The notes under the pieces were generated by a model. It was given only the letters and a program-made list of their open reading frames with translations. It was not told where the DNA came from and did no database searches. The position numbers and the translations under genes are program-made. This document shows, piece by piece, positions 26,400 to 36,040 of a DNA stretch of 64,000 nt (position 1 is the first letter of the stretch; each line of letters starts with the position of its first letter). This DNA is from Veillonellaceae bacterium (GTDB lineage Bacteria; Bacillota; Negativicutes; Veillonellales; Veillonellaceae), in contig CAAFUR010000012.1 of the NCBI GenBank assembly GCA_900766245.1, positions 1-64,000 on the forward strand. Direction: 5' to 3'.

Positions 26400-27956
26400 A
26401 TGAAACAATTACATGTATCTATTACAACACAATCTCCTCTAGTAATTACAGCGGAGAGTAGCTCCCGTGTATTAACTGAAAGCCGAGATTATATATCTGG
26501 TACGATTGTACGTGGGATTCTAGCAGATGCGTATAGAAAAGCGAGAAACTTAGGAAATACAGCTCATAAAGATAGTAGTTTCAAACAACTATTTTTAGGA
26601 GGATTACAGTTCCAAGCGGCCTATCCAATGGTGAAAGGTCATCGGTCGTACCCATTACCACAATCATTGATGAAGCATAAAGTAAAAGGCGATATTAAAG
26701 ATATGCTAGCAGCTGACGGAGCTGCAGGATATAAGGTACTAAAAGGTCTAGGTATTGTACATGAGGGACATGTAGACTTAGCTTCCGTACATAAAAAAAT
26801 ATACTTCCACATGAGTCGTAATAGTGTAGAGGAACGCTTTGCTGGTAGAAGCAATGGCGGTGGTATTTATAACTACGAGGCTATTGGTGATGGGCAAACC
26901 TTTAAGGCCATTATTACCGGTAAAGAAGAAGATTTAATTACCTTAGTACGAGATCTTAAGTTAAAAAACAATACTTTGACAGTACGAGCAGGAAAATCAA
27001 AACGCACAAGTTATGGTAAATGTGAAGTAACATTTAGCGATGTGCTACCTTGTGAAATGGTGAATATAAGTGACTGGGTAGAGCAGTTGAAACAAGGTAC
27101 ATTAGCTCTTCGCTTAGATAGTCCATTTATTTCAGATAGACCTGTTTCTGGATGGCGTCGTCTTGAGGAAGAATCGTTAGTTGAAGATTTTGTGGAGGCC
27201 TTGAAAAGAGCATTACCTGAGAAAGAATTGACACTTTCAAAATTATTTACAGGGGCAGAAATAGTGCGCAATTATGTTGGTGTATGGCAATTATATCGCC
27301 CAGAAGTATTAGCGTTAGCAGAGGGATCTGTATGCATCTTAACTTGTAGTACAGATTGGTCAGACGAAGATGTTAAACAACTAACAGAGGTCTTGGCAAC
27401 AGGAATTGGGGGACGTAAGGCAGAAGGCTTTGGTCAAATTCGCCCATGGGTATTACGAAGTACTTTGGAACTGCAAACTACAGAAGAACCAGTGCCAGTA
27501 GCACCAGTGAAAAATTTATCGAAAGCAACTAAAAAATTAGTGAAGTCTATTTTGAAAACCAAAGATATCGATGCCATTCGTTCTCGTGCGTATTTGGATG
27601 TACAGAATCATGCAAGAGAATTGAAAAAAGCTGATAATCATACATTTGCACGATTAGAAAACTATGTACCTTTATTGGCGGGACAACGTGGAGGTCTTAG
27701 TAAAGATGATAGCGAGGCCCTACGTCGTATTTTCGGGGACAACTGGAAAGCGAATGGGCTCTCTATAGGACATAAAGAACTAGGTATATCTCATGATGTG
27801 TTAGAGTTATTAGAAGACCGAAAAGTACCGAAATGGATTGATATAATTTGCAATACACATGATGGATTACGAACATTAGCAGGAAGTTCTATGCCTGCAG
27901 AAGATCGTTTTGTAGAGTATTGGACATGGTTTTTCAAATACGCACGTAAACTGTAA
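26400..27956 (+). CDS. csx10: Csx10-like RAMP protein of type III-D
   Basis: 518 residues. The N-terminus (LHVSITTQSPLVITAESSSRVLTESRDYISGTIVRGILADAYRKA) and TGIGGRKAEGFGQIRPWV near 340-357 are a RAMP first strand, RG helix and glycine-rich loop. The size and an early domain resembling Cas5 fit Csx10, the III-D subunit that caps the 5' tag end of the crRNA. The last 150 residues form a helical extension (KKLVKSILKTKDIDAIRSRA onward). I prefer the ATG at 26400, six bases after AGGAG, over 26394. The family name is from pattern memory. Confidence 0.65.
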   Translation: MKQLHVSITTQSPLVITAESSSRVLTESRDYISGTIVRGILADAYRKARNLGNTAHKDSSFKQLFLGGLQFQAAYPMVKGHRSYPLPQSLMKHKVKGDIKDMLAADGAAGYKVLKGLGIVHEGHVDLASVHKKIYFHMSRNSVEERFAGRSNGGGIYNYEAIGDGQTFKAIITGKEEDLITLVRDLKLKNNTLTVRAGKSKRTSYGKCEVTFSDVLPCEMVNISDWVEQLKQGTLALRLDSPFISDRPVSGWRRLEEESLVEDFVEALKRALPEKELTLSKLFTGAEIVRNYVGVWQLYRPEVLALAEGSVCILTCSTDWSDEDVKQLTEVLATGIGGRKAEGFGQIRPWVLRSTLELQTTEEPVPVAPVKNLSKATKKLVKSILKTKDIDAIRSRAYLDVQNHARELKKADNHTFARLENYVPLLAGQRGGLSKDDSEALRRIFGDNWKANGLSIGHKELGISHDVLELLEDRKVPKWIDIICNTHDGLRTLAGSSMPAEDRFVEYWTWFFKYARKL

Positions 27957-27973
27957 TATAAGGAGTGTATCTT

Positions 27974-29434
27974 ATGAATGATGCAACAATAAAAGAGACG
28001 ATTCTTATAGAGGGTACCTTAGAATTGTTATCACCACTATTAGTAGGTGATGGGGAAAAACAAAGTGAACTCATTGATATGTTAGCCTTAAGAAGTCGAA
28101 ATGGAAAAGCCTATATTCCTGGTACGAGTATGGCAGGGGTATTACGTCATACCTTGGGCAGTTATTTAGACTATGATATGGCGTTACAACAAGTATTGCG
28201 AGATATTTTATTTGGCTCTATTCAGGATGCTGATGTAGAGGCTAATCAAAGTGCACTTCGTTTTTTTGATGTTGTCCTAGAGAATGCACAAGTGACACAG
28301 CGTGATGGAGTATCACTTATGTATGGATCCCGTATTGCTAAAGAAGGTCAATTGTATGATTATGAAGCCATTGACCGTGGTGCCAAAGGGGACTTTTTGA
28401 TGGAGTGTATTCTTCGAGAAGGTCATATTAAGTCTTTATGTACCTATCTTGAAAAGAAAGATGGAAACACATGGGATGATTCGGCTGTATTGGAATTCTT
28501 AGAGAATACCGTACGATGCTTGGTTAATATCTTATTCTCTGGAGTGGCAGTAGGTAAGTTTACCACAAAAGGCTTTGGTAAAATCCAGGTACAAGATTGT
28601 AAAGCAACGCAATATAGATTAAAAAGTAATGCTTCTATAAGACATTGGTTATATAGAGAAGCTAGTACATGTGCAGAGGATGCAACGTATACAGGGACAT
28701 ACATTACTCCTAAACAGGAAACATTAGTGATGAAAGTATCTGCTAATATTGCTACCTCCTTAATCGTTCGTACGCAAGGAGATAACCCTGCTATAGATAG
28801 TACCATGTTGACTAGCCAAGGCGATTACGTCATTCCGGGATCTAGTGTGAAAGGCGTTATTCGTCATCATACCCAATATATCTTAGAAAAAATGGGCCTT
28901 TGGGAAGTATGGAATACACCGAATCAAGAAGGTGTAACACGGTTTGATACATTGTTTGGTGGCATGAAAAAAGTGAACAACGTGGTGACAGGATTGGTAA
29001 AAAGCCGTGTATCTGTGGACGAAGTATACATTAAGAAAAGTAAACAGGTTGTTGCTAAACCACAAACTCGCAATCGTATAGACCGTTTTACAGGTGGCAC
29101 GATCGATTCAGCGCTGTTTACGGAAGAACCTATTTGGCAAGTAAATAGCAATGCAGATGGTACAATTTCTATTGAGTTGGAAGTCAAACATTGCACACCA
29201 GAAGAAGCGGGGTTGTTCATTATTGTATTCCGAGATTTATGGATGGGTAAACTGACATTTGGTGGTGAAGCTAGCGTTGGCCGTGGTCGAATCTTTGGGG
29301 TACAAGGCAGCATTTCCTACCAACAAGATACATTTACTTTTACAAATGAGACAAAGGGAAGTAACACATCCTATGCCGTTCTTAGTCAAGGTGATGTAAA
29401 TCAGTTAAATCAATACATTAGTAAACTTATGTAG
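27974..29434 (+). CDS. Two-RAMP fusion (Cas7-Cas7) effector subunit
   Basis: 486 residues made of two RAMP domains. The first (1-230) has LELLSPLLVGDGEKQSELID, AYIPGTSMAGVLRHTLG and KFTTKGFGKIQVQD. The second (about 245-460) has KVSANIATSLIVRTQGD, YVIPGSSVKGVIRHHTQY, DRFTGGTIDSALFTEEP and FGGEASVGRGRIFGV. The D-containing GDGEKQSE and RFTGGTIDSALF loops are Csm3-like, so one or both halves may cut target RNA. The ATG at 27974 is nine bases after AAGGAG; the GTG at 27965 touches it. Fused Cas7 units are known in III-D variants and in III-E. Confidence 0.8.
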   Translation: MNDATIKETILIEGTLELLSPLLVGDGEKQSELIDMLALRSRNGKAYIPGTSMAGVLRHTLGSYLDYDMALQQVLRDILFGSIQDADVEANQSALRFFDVVLENAQVTQRDGVSLMYGSRIAKEGQLYDYEAIDRGAKGDFLMECILREGHIKSLCTYLEKKDGNTWDDSAVLEFLENTVRCLVNILFSGVAVGKFTTKGFGKIQVQDCKATQYRLKSNASIRHWLYREASTCAEDATYTGTYITPKQETLVMKVSANIATSLIVRTQGDNPAIDSTMLTSQGDYVIPGSSVKGVIRHHTQYILEKMGLWEVWNTPNQEGVTRFDTLFGGMKKVNNVVTGLVKSRVSVDEVYIKKSKQVVAKPQTRNRIDRFTGGTIDSALFTEEPIWQVNSNADGTISIELEVKHCTPEEAGLFIIVFRDLWMGKLTFGGEASVGRGRIFGVQGSISYQQDTFTFTNETKGSNTSYAVLSQGDVNQLNQYISKLM

Positions 29435-29445
29435 AGGATAGTATC

Positions 29446-30033
29446 ATGAATAGAAATGACATAGATATGAAACAAATTAGCCCTTTGAAACAGCTGACAG
29501 TCCAGCAGGGAAATGTGATCATACAAGATATTGAGGAAACTTTTTCTGGTGATCTCACTCCTTTGTGTAAGTATTTGAATGGAATGGGTAAGATTGTTCT
29601 TTGGATGCATCACGCTGTTCTTTGGGGGAACTGGAATGGTACAGAGATTCACTGGAGTGATGACACACAATATGATGGAACTGGTATTGTAGAAGTGCGC
29701 ATCTTTAATACAAAGGAAGAGGTATATGCACAATGCGTTGATGGAATGCTTGTGGGATATCATGTAGTGGATACTACAAACAGTGAGAATGGCGTGGAGA
29801 TCCAATTTGTAGATAGCATTCAACCTTTATTTGGGGAATTTAGTGGATCTAACGATGGATTTGTAGTATTAGCTGATAAAGGTCGTAAAATGAAACAAGT
29901 AGTACCCACAGATTTGCAAAGTAAGCGCTTAGGATTAAAGACTAGAAATTACATAACATCTTCACATATGACAGGACAAGCTGGATATAGCCAATACCGA
30001 TATGTGGATATTGTAGATATGACAGAGGAGTGA
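29446..30033 (+). CDS. csx19: Csx19-like small type III-D protein
   Basis: 195 residues with no RAMP motif. The central IVEVRIFNTKEEVYAQ and the end RLGLKTRNYITSSHMTGQAGYSQYRYVDIVDM, together with position between Csx10/Cas7 genes and a TIGR03986-type gene, fit Csx19, a protein found only in III-D systems and of uncertain role. It starts 11 bases after the fusion gene behind GAGGA and ends four bases before the next. The assignment rests on size, order and a weak motif memory. Confidence 0.55.
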   Translation: MNRNDIDMKQISPLKQLTVQQGNVIIQDIEETFSGDLTPLCKYLNGMGKIVLWMHHAVLWGNWNGTEIHWSDDTQYDGTGIVEVRIFNTKEEVYAQCVDGMLVGYHVVDTTNSENGVEIQFVDSIQPLFGEFSGSNDGFVVLADKGRKMKQVVPTDLQSKRLGLKTRNYITSSHMTGQAGYSQYRYVDIVDMTEE

Positions 30034-30037
30034 GACA

Positions 30038-31891
30038 ATGGCACCACAAGTAAAAGATAAATTTATAGATAAACGAAATAGTGGTCTAATTGCAACAGCA
30101 CCGTATAATTTTGTGTCCTTGCCAACAGATATTTGTGTCCCTAAAGGGTGGAAAGGGATTGATGTAGATAACGAAGCTATCTATGATTCGTATCTAACTT
30201 ATGTGCGTGATTTCGGCATACATTCTGGGTATATTGAAGTGGATATTACTACAAAAACATCTACCTTGGTAGGTGGTTACGGAGAGAATAGTGGTGAAAG
30301 TTCTTTCTTTGCCATTCATAATGATGAACCGATGATTCCAGGCAGCTCCCTTCGTGGTATGGTACGAAATTTATTTAAGATAGTAACAGCTAGTTCTTTT
30401 AGAAAAGACGAAGATTTTACTGAAAAATCCTTGTATTATCGTGGGGTTGCCAGTTCTAAACACGCATCTGAGGCACAAGCATCTTATATGAAGTCCATGC
30501 AATTAGGGGATAGAAATACAAAAGCAAAAGATTTGCGCAAACGAGGCTTTTTAGTGCGTAGTCGAAATGTCGATGGCATCCATTGGCATGTGTATTTATG
30601 TGCTTCCTCTACGAATGAAGATTGTAGAACTACTGATTACCCTACTAAAAAAGTGAACTGGGAACAGTTTGACCGATATAAAAAAGTAGATGTTGTTATC
30701 AAATGCTTGAATGCGAAGGGACGTCATCGAGGTAAAAATAATAAATATGCTTTTAAATGGAACAAAGCAACAAAATATAAGGTTCCCAATGAGGTTATTG
30801 AAGCCTATAAATCTGATGAGCGTAAAAAAGGTCTTGATGTGCTAACAGATTGCGCAGCCAAAGGGGCTCTTGCAGCGAAGTATACAGGAATTCCTACGGC
30901 TGATTTTGTAGCACCTTGCTTTTTTACACTTAAGAATAATCAGGTTATCCATTTTGGAGCTCCATTGTACTATCGCATTCCATATACTAATCCTATTGGA
31001 GCACATGTTCCAACCACATTGAAAACGGGTCGAGTAGATTTTGCGGATCTAGTGTTTGGTTTAAAAGAATACTGGGGCGGCAGACTTTCCTTTAGCGATG
31101 CTAAGTTAAGTGAATCCTCATTGAAACAAGGAAACTATCTAGACAAAAAAGAAGTGTCTGTTGCATTACTAGGTCCGAACCCTACCTCATTTCAGTTGTA
31201 TTTAGACCAAGAGAAGAGTGATGATCGTTTACATTGGGATAATACAGAGGCTACCATTCGCGGCGTTAAACAGTACTGGCATCGTGATGAAACTAAAAAT
31301 GAATCAGACAATAATGATGTAACTACTAAGTGTAGAAACCGTGTAAAACCAGGGGTGACTTTCACAGGTAAGATTTATTTTAAATCGCTGACTACAGAAG
31401 AATTAGGCGCTCTTTGTAAAGTGTTGTTCTTAGGTACCGGTTCATATGGAGGTGAGCTTGGCACAAGAAATGCAAAACGACAATATAAAATCGGTAAAGG
31501 GAAATCTATTGGCTGGGGTAGCGTAAGTATTACTTCTAAATTGTTCTTAGAACGTGAAGATGCATATACTAGTCATGCTATGTGGTCCAGTGATGGTATT
31601 GTACCTATGCATAAAGCCTTGCCAATAGAAGGTAATACGAATTCTGTAGATGCATTGATTGAAAGCTTTGATTACTATGCAGAGAAGTCCATGGGACCAC
31701 ATTATACTAGTTTGAAAAAGTCGATGAAAGAATTGTATATTATGATGGACCCAAATGCTTTAGAATCTGATAAAAATGTAAAAACGGAAATGATGCGGAT
31801 TGGCAATAAACAAGATAAACGTTTTGTAGACCGTACTGCACTGTTACCAGTTGAAAAATTTAAAAAAGTATCCTTAAAAGGAAATCTATAG
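30038..31891 (+). CDS. Large RAMP protein (TIGR03986-like)
   Basis: 617 residues, the last gene of the effector operon. FVSLPTDICVPKGW, GYIEVDITTKTSTLVGGYGE, and PMIPGSSLRGMVRNLFKIVTASSF are a RAMP start and RG helix; FLGTGSYGGELGTRNAKRQYKIGKGKSIGWGSVSI supplies the glycine-rich end. A long insertion at about 130-280 is rich in basic residues (KGRHRGKNNKYAFKWNKATK) and may touch RNA. Large RAMP proteins of this type are typical of III-D operons. The start has GAGGAG in place and lies 4 bases after the previous stop. A terminator follows. Confidence 0.7.
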   Translation: MAPQVKDKFIDKRNSGLIATAPYNFVSLPTDICVPKGWKGIDVDNEAIYDSYLTYVRDFGIHSGYIEVDITTKTSTLVGGYGENSGESSFFAIHNDEPMIPGSSLRGMVRNLFKIVTASSFRKDEDFTEKSLYYRGVASSKHASEAQASYMKSMQLGDRNTKAKDLRKRGFLVRSRNVDGIHWHVYLCASSTNEDCRTTDYPTKKVNWEQFDRYKKVDVVIKCLNAKGRHRGKNNKYAFKWNKATKYKVPNEVIEAYKSDERKKGLDVLTDCAAKGALAAKYTGIPTADFVAPCFFTLKNNQVIHFGAPLYYRIPYTNPIGAHVPTTLKTGRVDFADLVFGLKEYWGGRLSFSDAKLSESSLKQGNYLDKKEVSVALLGPNPTSFQLYLDQEKSDDRLHWDNTEATIRGVKQYWHRDETKNESDNNDVTTKCRNRVKPGVTFTGKIYFKSLTTEELGALCKVLFLGTGSYGGELGTRNAKRQYKIGKGKSIGWGSVSITSKLFLEREDAYTSHAMWSSDGIVPMHKALPIEGNTNSVDALIESFDYYAEKSMGPHYTSLKKSMKELYIMMDPNALESDKNVKTEMMRIGNKQDKRFVDRTALLPVEKFKKVSLKGNL

Positions 31892-31922
31892 ACATCTTTA
31901 TATAGAATGTCAGAAATGATGC

Positions 31923-31952
31923 AGCGTCAGCCTAATTGGGCTGGCGCTTTTC
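31923..31952 (+). terminator. Terminator of the type III effector operon
   Basis: AGCGTCAGCC (31923-31932) pairs with GGCTGGCGCT (31939-31948), with one G-T pair, followed by four T. Confidence 0.75.
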
Positions 31953-32023
31953 TATTGAGAGGTTTCTGATTATAAAAGTATTATTTGTTATATAATAGAG
32001 ATGGTGAAAAAGGAGGCGATATT

Positions 32024-32299
32024 ATGACACAATATTTGACCTTATCTATTTATGATGTGGCAGATGATAAGCGAAGAAGTAAGCTAGTAAAGGTTATGGA
32101 ATATTACGGAATACGAGTGCAGGAATCGGCCTTTGAGGCCATATTGGCACCATCGCAGTGCAATCGTATGATTGAAAGGGCCTTAGCCTGCTTGAATCTG
32201 GAGATTGATTCCTTTCGAGTCTATGTGATTCGTAATGAAAAAGATATTCGTGCATATGGAATTGGTGATGTGAAGAGAGATGATTGTTACGTGATATAA
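32024..32299 (+). CDS. cas2: Cas2 adaptation protein
   Basis: 91 residues. LTLSIYDVADDKRRSKLVKVMEYYGIRVQESAFEAIL is the Cas2 core with the metal-binding Asp after the first strand (YDV). It bridges Cas1 dimers during spacer integration. The ATG at 32024 is preceded by AAGGAGG; the in-frame start at 31985 has no such site. It is separated from cas1 by about 6.6 kb containing a restriction-modification pair and the array, an unusual split. Confidence 0.93.
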   Translation: MTQYLTLSIYDVADDKRRSKLVKVMEYYGIRVQESAFEAILAPSQCNRMIERALACLNLEIDSFRVYVIRNEKDIRAYGIGDVKRDDCYVI

Positions 32300-32386
32300 G
32301 ATTGTAGGAGCTGAACCATTGACTATGTGAACGTTTGTAAAATGAAAATATCCCTAAAGATTTAGTTATGGAAATAAGGAGGAATT

Positions 32387-32905
32387 ATGGGAGTATATGA
32401 CGGAAGTGGTAGAATATTAAAAACCTTTATGCAAGGCGGTACATTGGAAATGTGGAATAAGAAGTCTGGAATTACATTAATGGAAGCTATAGAAGAGGCG
32501 TTACGATATGATGGCAAATGCGTTTCTAAACATATAAATAATCCGGAAGGTCCAGTATTAGAGTATTCTATGTTTCATAATGGGGACAAATTGAAAGTTC
32601 TTATTGTAGAGAATAAAAATATAGGGATTTGTATCAATACTGTATATCCAGTGGATGCTAGACATTTAACTCGCAATGATATCGATTTCATTTTATACGA
32701 TATAAATGCGCATTGTGAGATGGGGGCTGTTATATATGACGAAGAATTACATATATTAAGCTATGGGGTTATGTATAATTTGAATGAAGATGCTTCAGAA
32801 GGTATTAGTTTAGATTTAGTATTATTTGAGGCAAGTGATGCTACCGATACTGTATTAGATTATTTAGATAAAGTTCGTGAAGAGTATAATTTATATATAG
32901 GTTGA
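32387..32905 (+). CDS. Unknown 172-residue acidic protein after cas2
   Basis: A strong AAGGAGG precedes the ATG. The protein is acidic, without membrane segments. The alternating strands and helices (VLIVENKNIGICINTVYPVD, HLTRNDIDFILYDINAH, MGAVIYDEELHILSYGVMYNL) recall YbjN or secretion-chaperone-like folds, but I cannot assign it. It lies between cas2 and the convergent restriction gene and could be either a CRISPR accessory gene or unrelated. Confidence 0.6.
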   Translation: MGVYDGSGRILKTFMQGGTLEMWNKKSGITLMEAIEEALRYDGKCVSKHINNPEGPVLEYSMFHNGDKLKVLIVENKNIGICINTVYPVDARHLTRNDIDFILYDINAHCEMGAVIYDEELHILSYGVMYNLNEDASEGISLDLVLFEASDATDTVLDYLDKVREEYNLYIG

Positions 32906-32948
32906 TAGCTTGTCAGTGGAATCCAATGCAAATATTGTAGATTAACAC

Positions 32949-33023
32949 AAAAGAAGAGCACCGATCTTTTCTAAGTAAACAGTAGTTTATAGTGTTTACC
33001 TAAAAGGAGAGGATACTCTTTTT
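32949..33023. terminator. Long nested hairpin between convergent genes
   Basis: GTAAACA (32975-32981) pairs with TGTTTAC inside an outer, imperfect stem of AAGAGCACCGATC-like and GAGGATACTCTT-like arms, ending in T5. It probably serves both the 32387 gene and the restriction gene. Confidence 0.5.
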
Positions 33024-33054
33024 GTGGCTGTTATTATATTGATAAAATATTACA

Positions 33055-33972
33055 TTACCGAGGACCTAAGAATTTATCTCCATTTAGATGAATCATATGA
33101 TCGGGTAAGTCGGCAATCCAAATTTCTGTTTCCCATGCTAGTGCTTCTGAGAAACTTTTGAACGTTTTAAAGTCTAGAAATGCTGTTACATATATTTTTC
33201 CTGCTGTAACATCAGAAGTCATAGACTCTAGTTCTTTGATTCGTTTAGGGCTCATGGGACCAACGGAAGTTACAGCTTCGATGAAGTACAACCAATTTTT
33301 ATCTTCTATATATAATATGACATCCGGTAGTTTATCATGAAGAGTCATTTTAAAACCAAGCTTAGTTAACATAGTTTCATTTTTTACTAAATCTTTTTGG
33401 ATAGTATCACCTACATATAAGCATGTTGCATTTTCGGCAAAGCGTGGAGCGAACTCTTCTATAATTAATTTTTGCAATTCATTATGCTTTCCAGGAGAAA
33501 ATGTTAACTCATTGCCATTTATTTTAACTGGCATTTTCTCCATTAGTTTTATAGATCGATAAAAGTTAATTAAACTATGATGATTTTCTAAGAAACTGTG
33601 CTTCGTTGAGCTCCAGTGCATAGTTTGAAACGATTTAAGCAATGATAGCATTTCTTCTGTCAGACGATATCTATAATTAGGACTGTTAGTGGGAGCACCG
33701 TTATCTTCAATAAATGCAGCATTTCTAAAGTGATGAATGGCTTGTTTACGAATCGTTTCACGGCTATTTTCTGCATAGATAATGCCATACGCTTGTTTGA
33801 TGAAGAGCAGTATGTCATGGATTCGAATCCAATGATTTGTTGATAGAATCCATTCATCATTTGGTTGTAATCTTGCTAATGCTAATATGACTAAAGCACA
33901 TAAATCTGATTGTTGCTGTACAGGAACGTCCAAATCGCGTAAAAGTTCTTTAGCTTCTTTTATTTTAGTCAT
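33055..33972 (-). CDS. BsuBI/PstI-family type II restriction endonuclease
   Basis: 305 residues. The N-terminal half is helical and resembles a winged-helix recognition domain; the C-terminal half has LPDVILYIEDKNWLYFIEAVTSVGPMSPKRIKELE, the PD-(D/E)XK-type catalytic signature of the BsuBI/PstI family, whose known members cut CTGCAG. The actual site cannot be read from the sequence. It overlaps the methyltransferase gene by eight bases. Its base composition is more AT-rich than the housekeeping genes, consistent with gain by transfer. Confidence 0.85.
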   Translation of the reverse strand: MTKIKEAKELLRDLDVPVQQQSDLCALVILALARLQPNDEWILSTNHWIRIHDILLFIKQAYGIIYAENSRETIRKQAIHHFRNAAFIEDNGAPTNSPNYRYRLTEEMLSLLKSFQTMHWSSTKHSFLENHHSLINFYRSIKLMEKMPVKINGNELTFSPGKHNELQKLIIEEFAPRFAENATCLYVGDTIQKDLVKNETMLTKLGFKMTLHDKLPDVILYIEDKNWLYFIEAVTSVGPMSPKRIKELESMTSDVTAGKIYVTAFLDFKTFKSFSEALAWETEIWIADLPDHMIHLNGDKFLGPR

Positions 33973-35461
33973 AAGTATATCTCCTTAATATATCATTACA
34001 TGTTTTTTCTGACATATCACTAGCATTGAGTAACTCTTGTCCCATAGTTTCAATACAGTTTAGAGGTGGCATCGGAATAGAGTTAATTTCGGTAGAATTT
34101 ACCTGAGTAGAGCCATTTAGTATTCTATAATACTGATCATATAAGGTTGAGTTCATTATAACGTATAATCCGTATACGACAGGCTCAGATAATTCTGTTA
34201 ATCCGGTAATAAAGTTAATTTTATTTTGTGTACTAATCGCTTCATAAGTAGGATGATGTTTTGCTAAATATACACCACATTGTAATCTACGAGATTCTTC
34301 TTTAGTAGTAAATCGTTTTACGAACAAATAGTTTCTATTTTTTTGCAGTAAACCACTTTGTTCTGCTAGAATATACTCATTTGGTTTTCCTAGAGGAAAT
34401 GAGATAGACCCTTCTTTTATATGATGAGGGTAAAAGAGAGGGACAGTATTTGATTCAGCTGTTGAGCGGAGCACCTCTTTATTTCTGAAATCAACAGTTA
34501 ACCCTGTTTTCATTTTTAAACCTAGTGTAGGTAGAGTGTCATTCCATTTATGTATTGTTTTGATAGTATTAGCATCTGCTTCATCAGTTATTAAATAGAC
34601 ATAATTAGAAGTGTTTGACACAACCATAGCATATGGAGCTTTAAAAATAGTTTTGTTTGCAAAGTCTTTATTGGTGTTTGTCGTAGAAATAGTAATGTAA
34701 TCCTGTGAAACAATGGATTTTTTAGCCTTTATAATCATTGTCTCTTGTAATACGCTTTCTGTATCAAAGACCTTATCTCTACTATTAAATAAATGAATAT
34801 TAAGTAAAGCAACGTGGCTTAAAAATTTTTCTCGAAACTTTTTAAAATAGGCGCCAGATGTCCAAGAACGAGGAACAATAAAGACCATTTGCCCCTCATC
34901 AGTTAAATTAAATCGAGCCATTTCCATAAATAGGAAATAAAGATTTGGTGCTCCATGACAAATATCAGGCATAGATAGGGCTTCTTCACTACTTTTACCG
35001 ATTTTTAAATAAGGGGGATTGCTGATAACAATATCATATTTTTGACAAGAAATAGATAAGTTTTGATTGCAGCTATAAGCATATGCCTGGCTGGTAATAT
35101 AATTATCTTCGATAATTGTAATATCCAGTTCTAATGAGATTGTATCTTGAAGCCATGATATAACTTTTTTAAGAAGAGGCAAAATATCATCATTTGTTTC
35201 ATAACAAGTAAGAGAAATTTTTTGGATGTTTGTACTAGTAAGTATCCTTTGAATAACAGCAACCGATAATATACCAGATCCAGAACCTGGATCTAAAATA
35301 GAAATTGACTTACAAGATGATGGTAAGTCAAAAAGTGATGCCATAAATAGAGCAGTCTCTTTACTTGTGAAGAATTGACCATACTTTTTGCGAACATCCT
35401 TTGACATGGATTCCATATATTCATTTGTTAGTTCTATTACATAATCAATTAATTCCATCAT
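33965..35461 (-). CDS. Adenine-N6 DNA methyltransferase (gamma class) partner of the BsuBI-type nuclease
   Basis: 498 residues. KYGQFFTSKETALFMASLFDL, SILDPGSGSGILSVAVI (SAM-binding motif I) and YDIVISNPPYLKIG (catalytic motif IV, NPPY) are in the order of N6-adenine methyltransferases of the type IIG/Eco57I-like fold. It should protect host DNA from the downstream nuclease. The C-terminal 200 residues form the target-recognition part. GGAG precedes the tandem ATGs. Methyltransferase first and nuclease second, with overlap, lets protection appear before cutting. Confidence 0.9.
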   Translation of the reverse strand: MMELIDYVIELTNEYMESMSKDVRKKYGQFFTSKETALFMASLFDLPSSCKSISILDPGSGSGILSVAVIQRILTSTNIQKISLTCYETNDDILPLLKKVISWLQDTISLELDITIIEDNYITSQAYAYSCNQNLSISCQKYDIVISNPPYLKIGKSSEEALSMPDICHGAPNLYFLFMEMARFNLTDEGQMVFIVPRSWTSGAYFKKFREKFLSHVALLNIHLFNSRDKVFDTESVLQETMIIKAKKSIVSQDYITISTTNTNKDFANKTIFKAPYAMVVSNTSNYVYLITDEADANTIKTIHKWNDTLPTLGLKMKTGLTVDFRNKEVLRSTAESNTVPLFYPHHIKEGSISFPLGKPNEYILAEQSGLLQKNRNYLFVKRFTTKEESRRLQCGVYLAKHHPTYEAISTQNKINFITGLTELSEPVVYGLYVIMNSTLYDQYYRILNGSTQVNSTEINSIPMPPLNCIETMGQELLNASDMSEKTCNDILRRYTYD

Positions 35462-35533
35462 CGTATAACTCCATAATTGCGTAAACTTTCTTATGATTTT
35501 ATTATAGATAATTTATATATGTTTTACAAATAC

Positions 35534-35577
35534 AAATAGAGGAACATTGGGACGATTATACCAATGTTCCTCTATTT
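35534..35577. terminator. Strong 17-bp inverted repeat, bidirectional terminator
   Basis: Arms 35534-35550 and 35561-35577 are perfect reverse complements with a 10-base loop and a T-rich run to the right. It separates the methyltransferase promoter from the far end of the CRISPR array and could stop leftward pre-crRNA transcription. Confidence 0.7.
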
Positions 35578-35639
35578 TATTTTTTTACAAATGATTTATT
35601 TGATAATAAGTTAATATGATTTTACAGTCTCTGCAATAG

Positions 35640-35715
35640 TCGGAGATAAATAGCATGGAGTGTTATTTAGGCACAGATATATGTGCTCTGGGGAAAGGAT
35701 GCCATAAATTTGCTG
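35640..35715. repeat. 75-bp CRISPR-repeat insertion element, degenerate copy 0
   Basis: The most diverged copy, about 76 bp, at the far left of the array. The stem TAAATAGCA...TGTTATTTA is still recognisable, as is the ATATATGTGCTCTGGGG segment. It is followed by ACCCGGTAATGG and the usual repeat end. Confidence 0.6.
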
Positions 35716-35797
35716 ACCCGGTAATGGGGAAGTAATTCTAAAGGAGTTAATAAATAAGGCTAAAGATGTATTTCAAAAGTTTCAGTCCCCGCAATGG

Positions 35798-35872
35798 TGG
35801 ACGTAAATAGTGCGGTGCACTATTTACGCAAAGATATCTGTACTCTGGGTAAAGAGTATCATAATTTTAATG
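35798..35872. repeat. 75-bp insertion element, copy 1
   Basis: The hairpin is CGTAAATAGTGC (35802-35813) with GCACTATTTACG (35817-35828), loop GGT. Two stem pairs differ from all later copies and both are compensated. It directly abuts copy 2 through a 12-bp repeat fragment. Confidence 0.85.
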
Positions 35873-35884
35873 CCCCCACAATGG

Positions 35885-35959
35885 TGGACGTAAATAGCAC
35901 GGTGTGCTATTTACGCACAGATATCTGTGCCTTGGGGATAGGATAGTGTAATTTGCATG
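35885..35959. repeat. 75-bp insertion element, copy 2 (tandem with copy 1)
   Basis: The hairpin is CGTAAATAGCAC / GTGCTATTTACG. The flanking repeat fragments are CCCCCACAATGG on the left and TCCCCACAATGG on the right. Confidence 0.85.
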
Positions 35960-36040
35960 TCCCCACAATGGGGAAGTAATTCTAAAGATAGATTACCAAA
36001 ACGTGAATCAGATGTTAATGGGTTTCAGTCCCCACAATGG

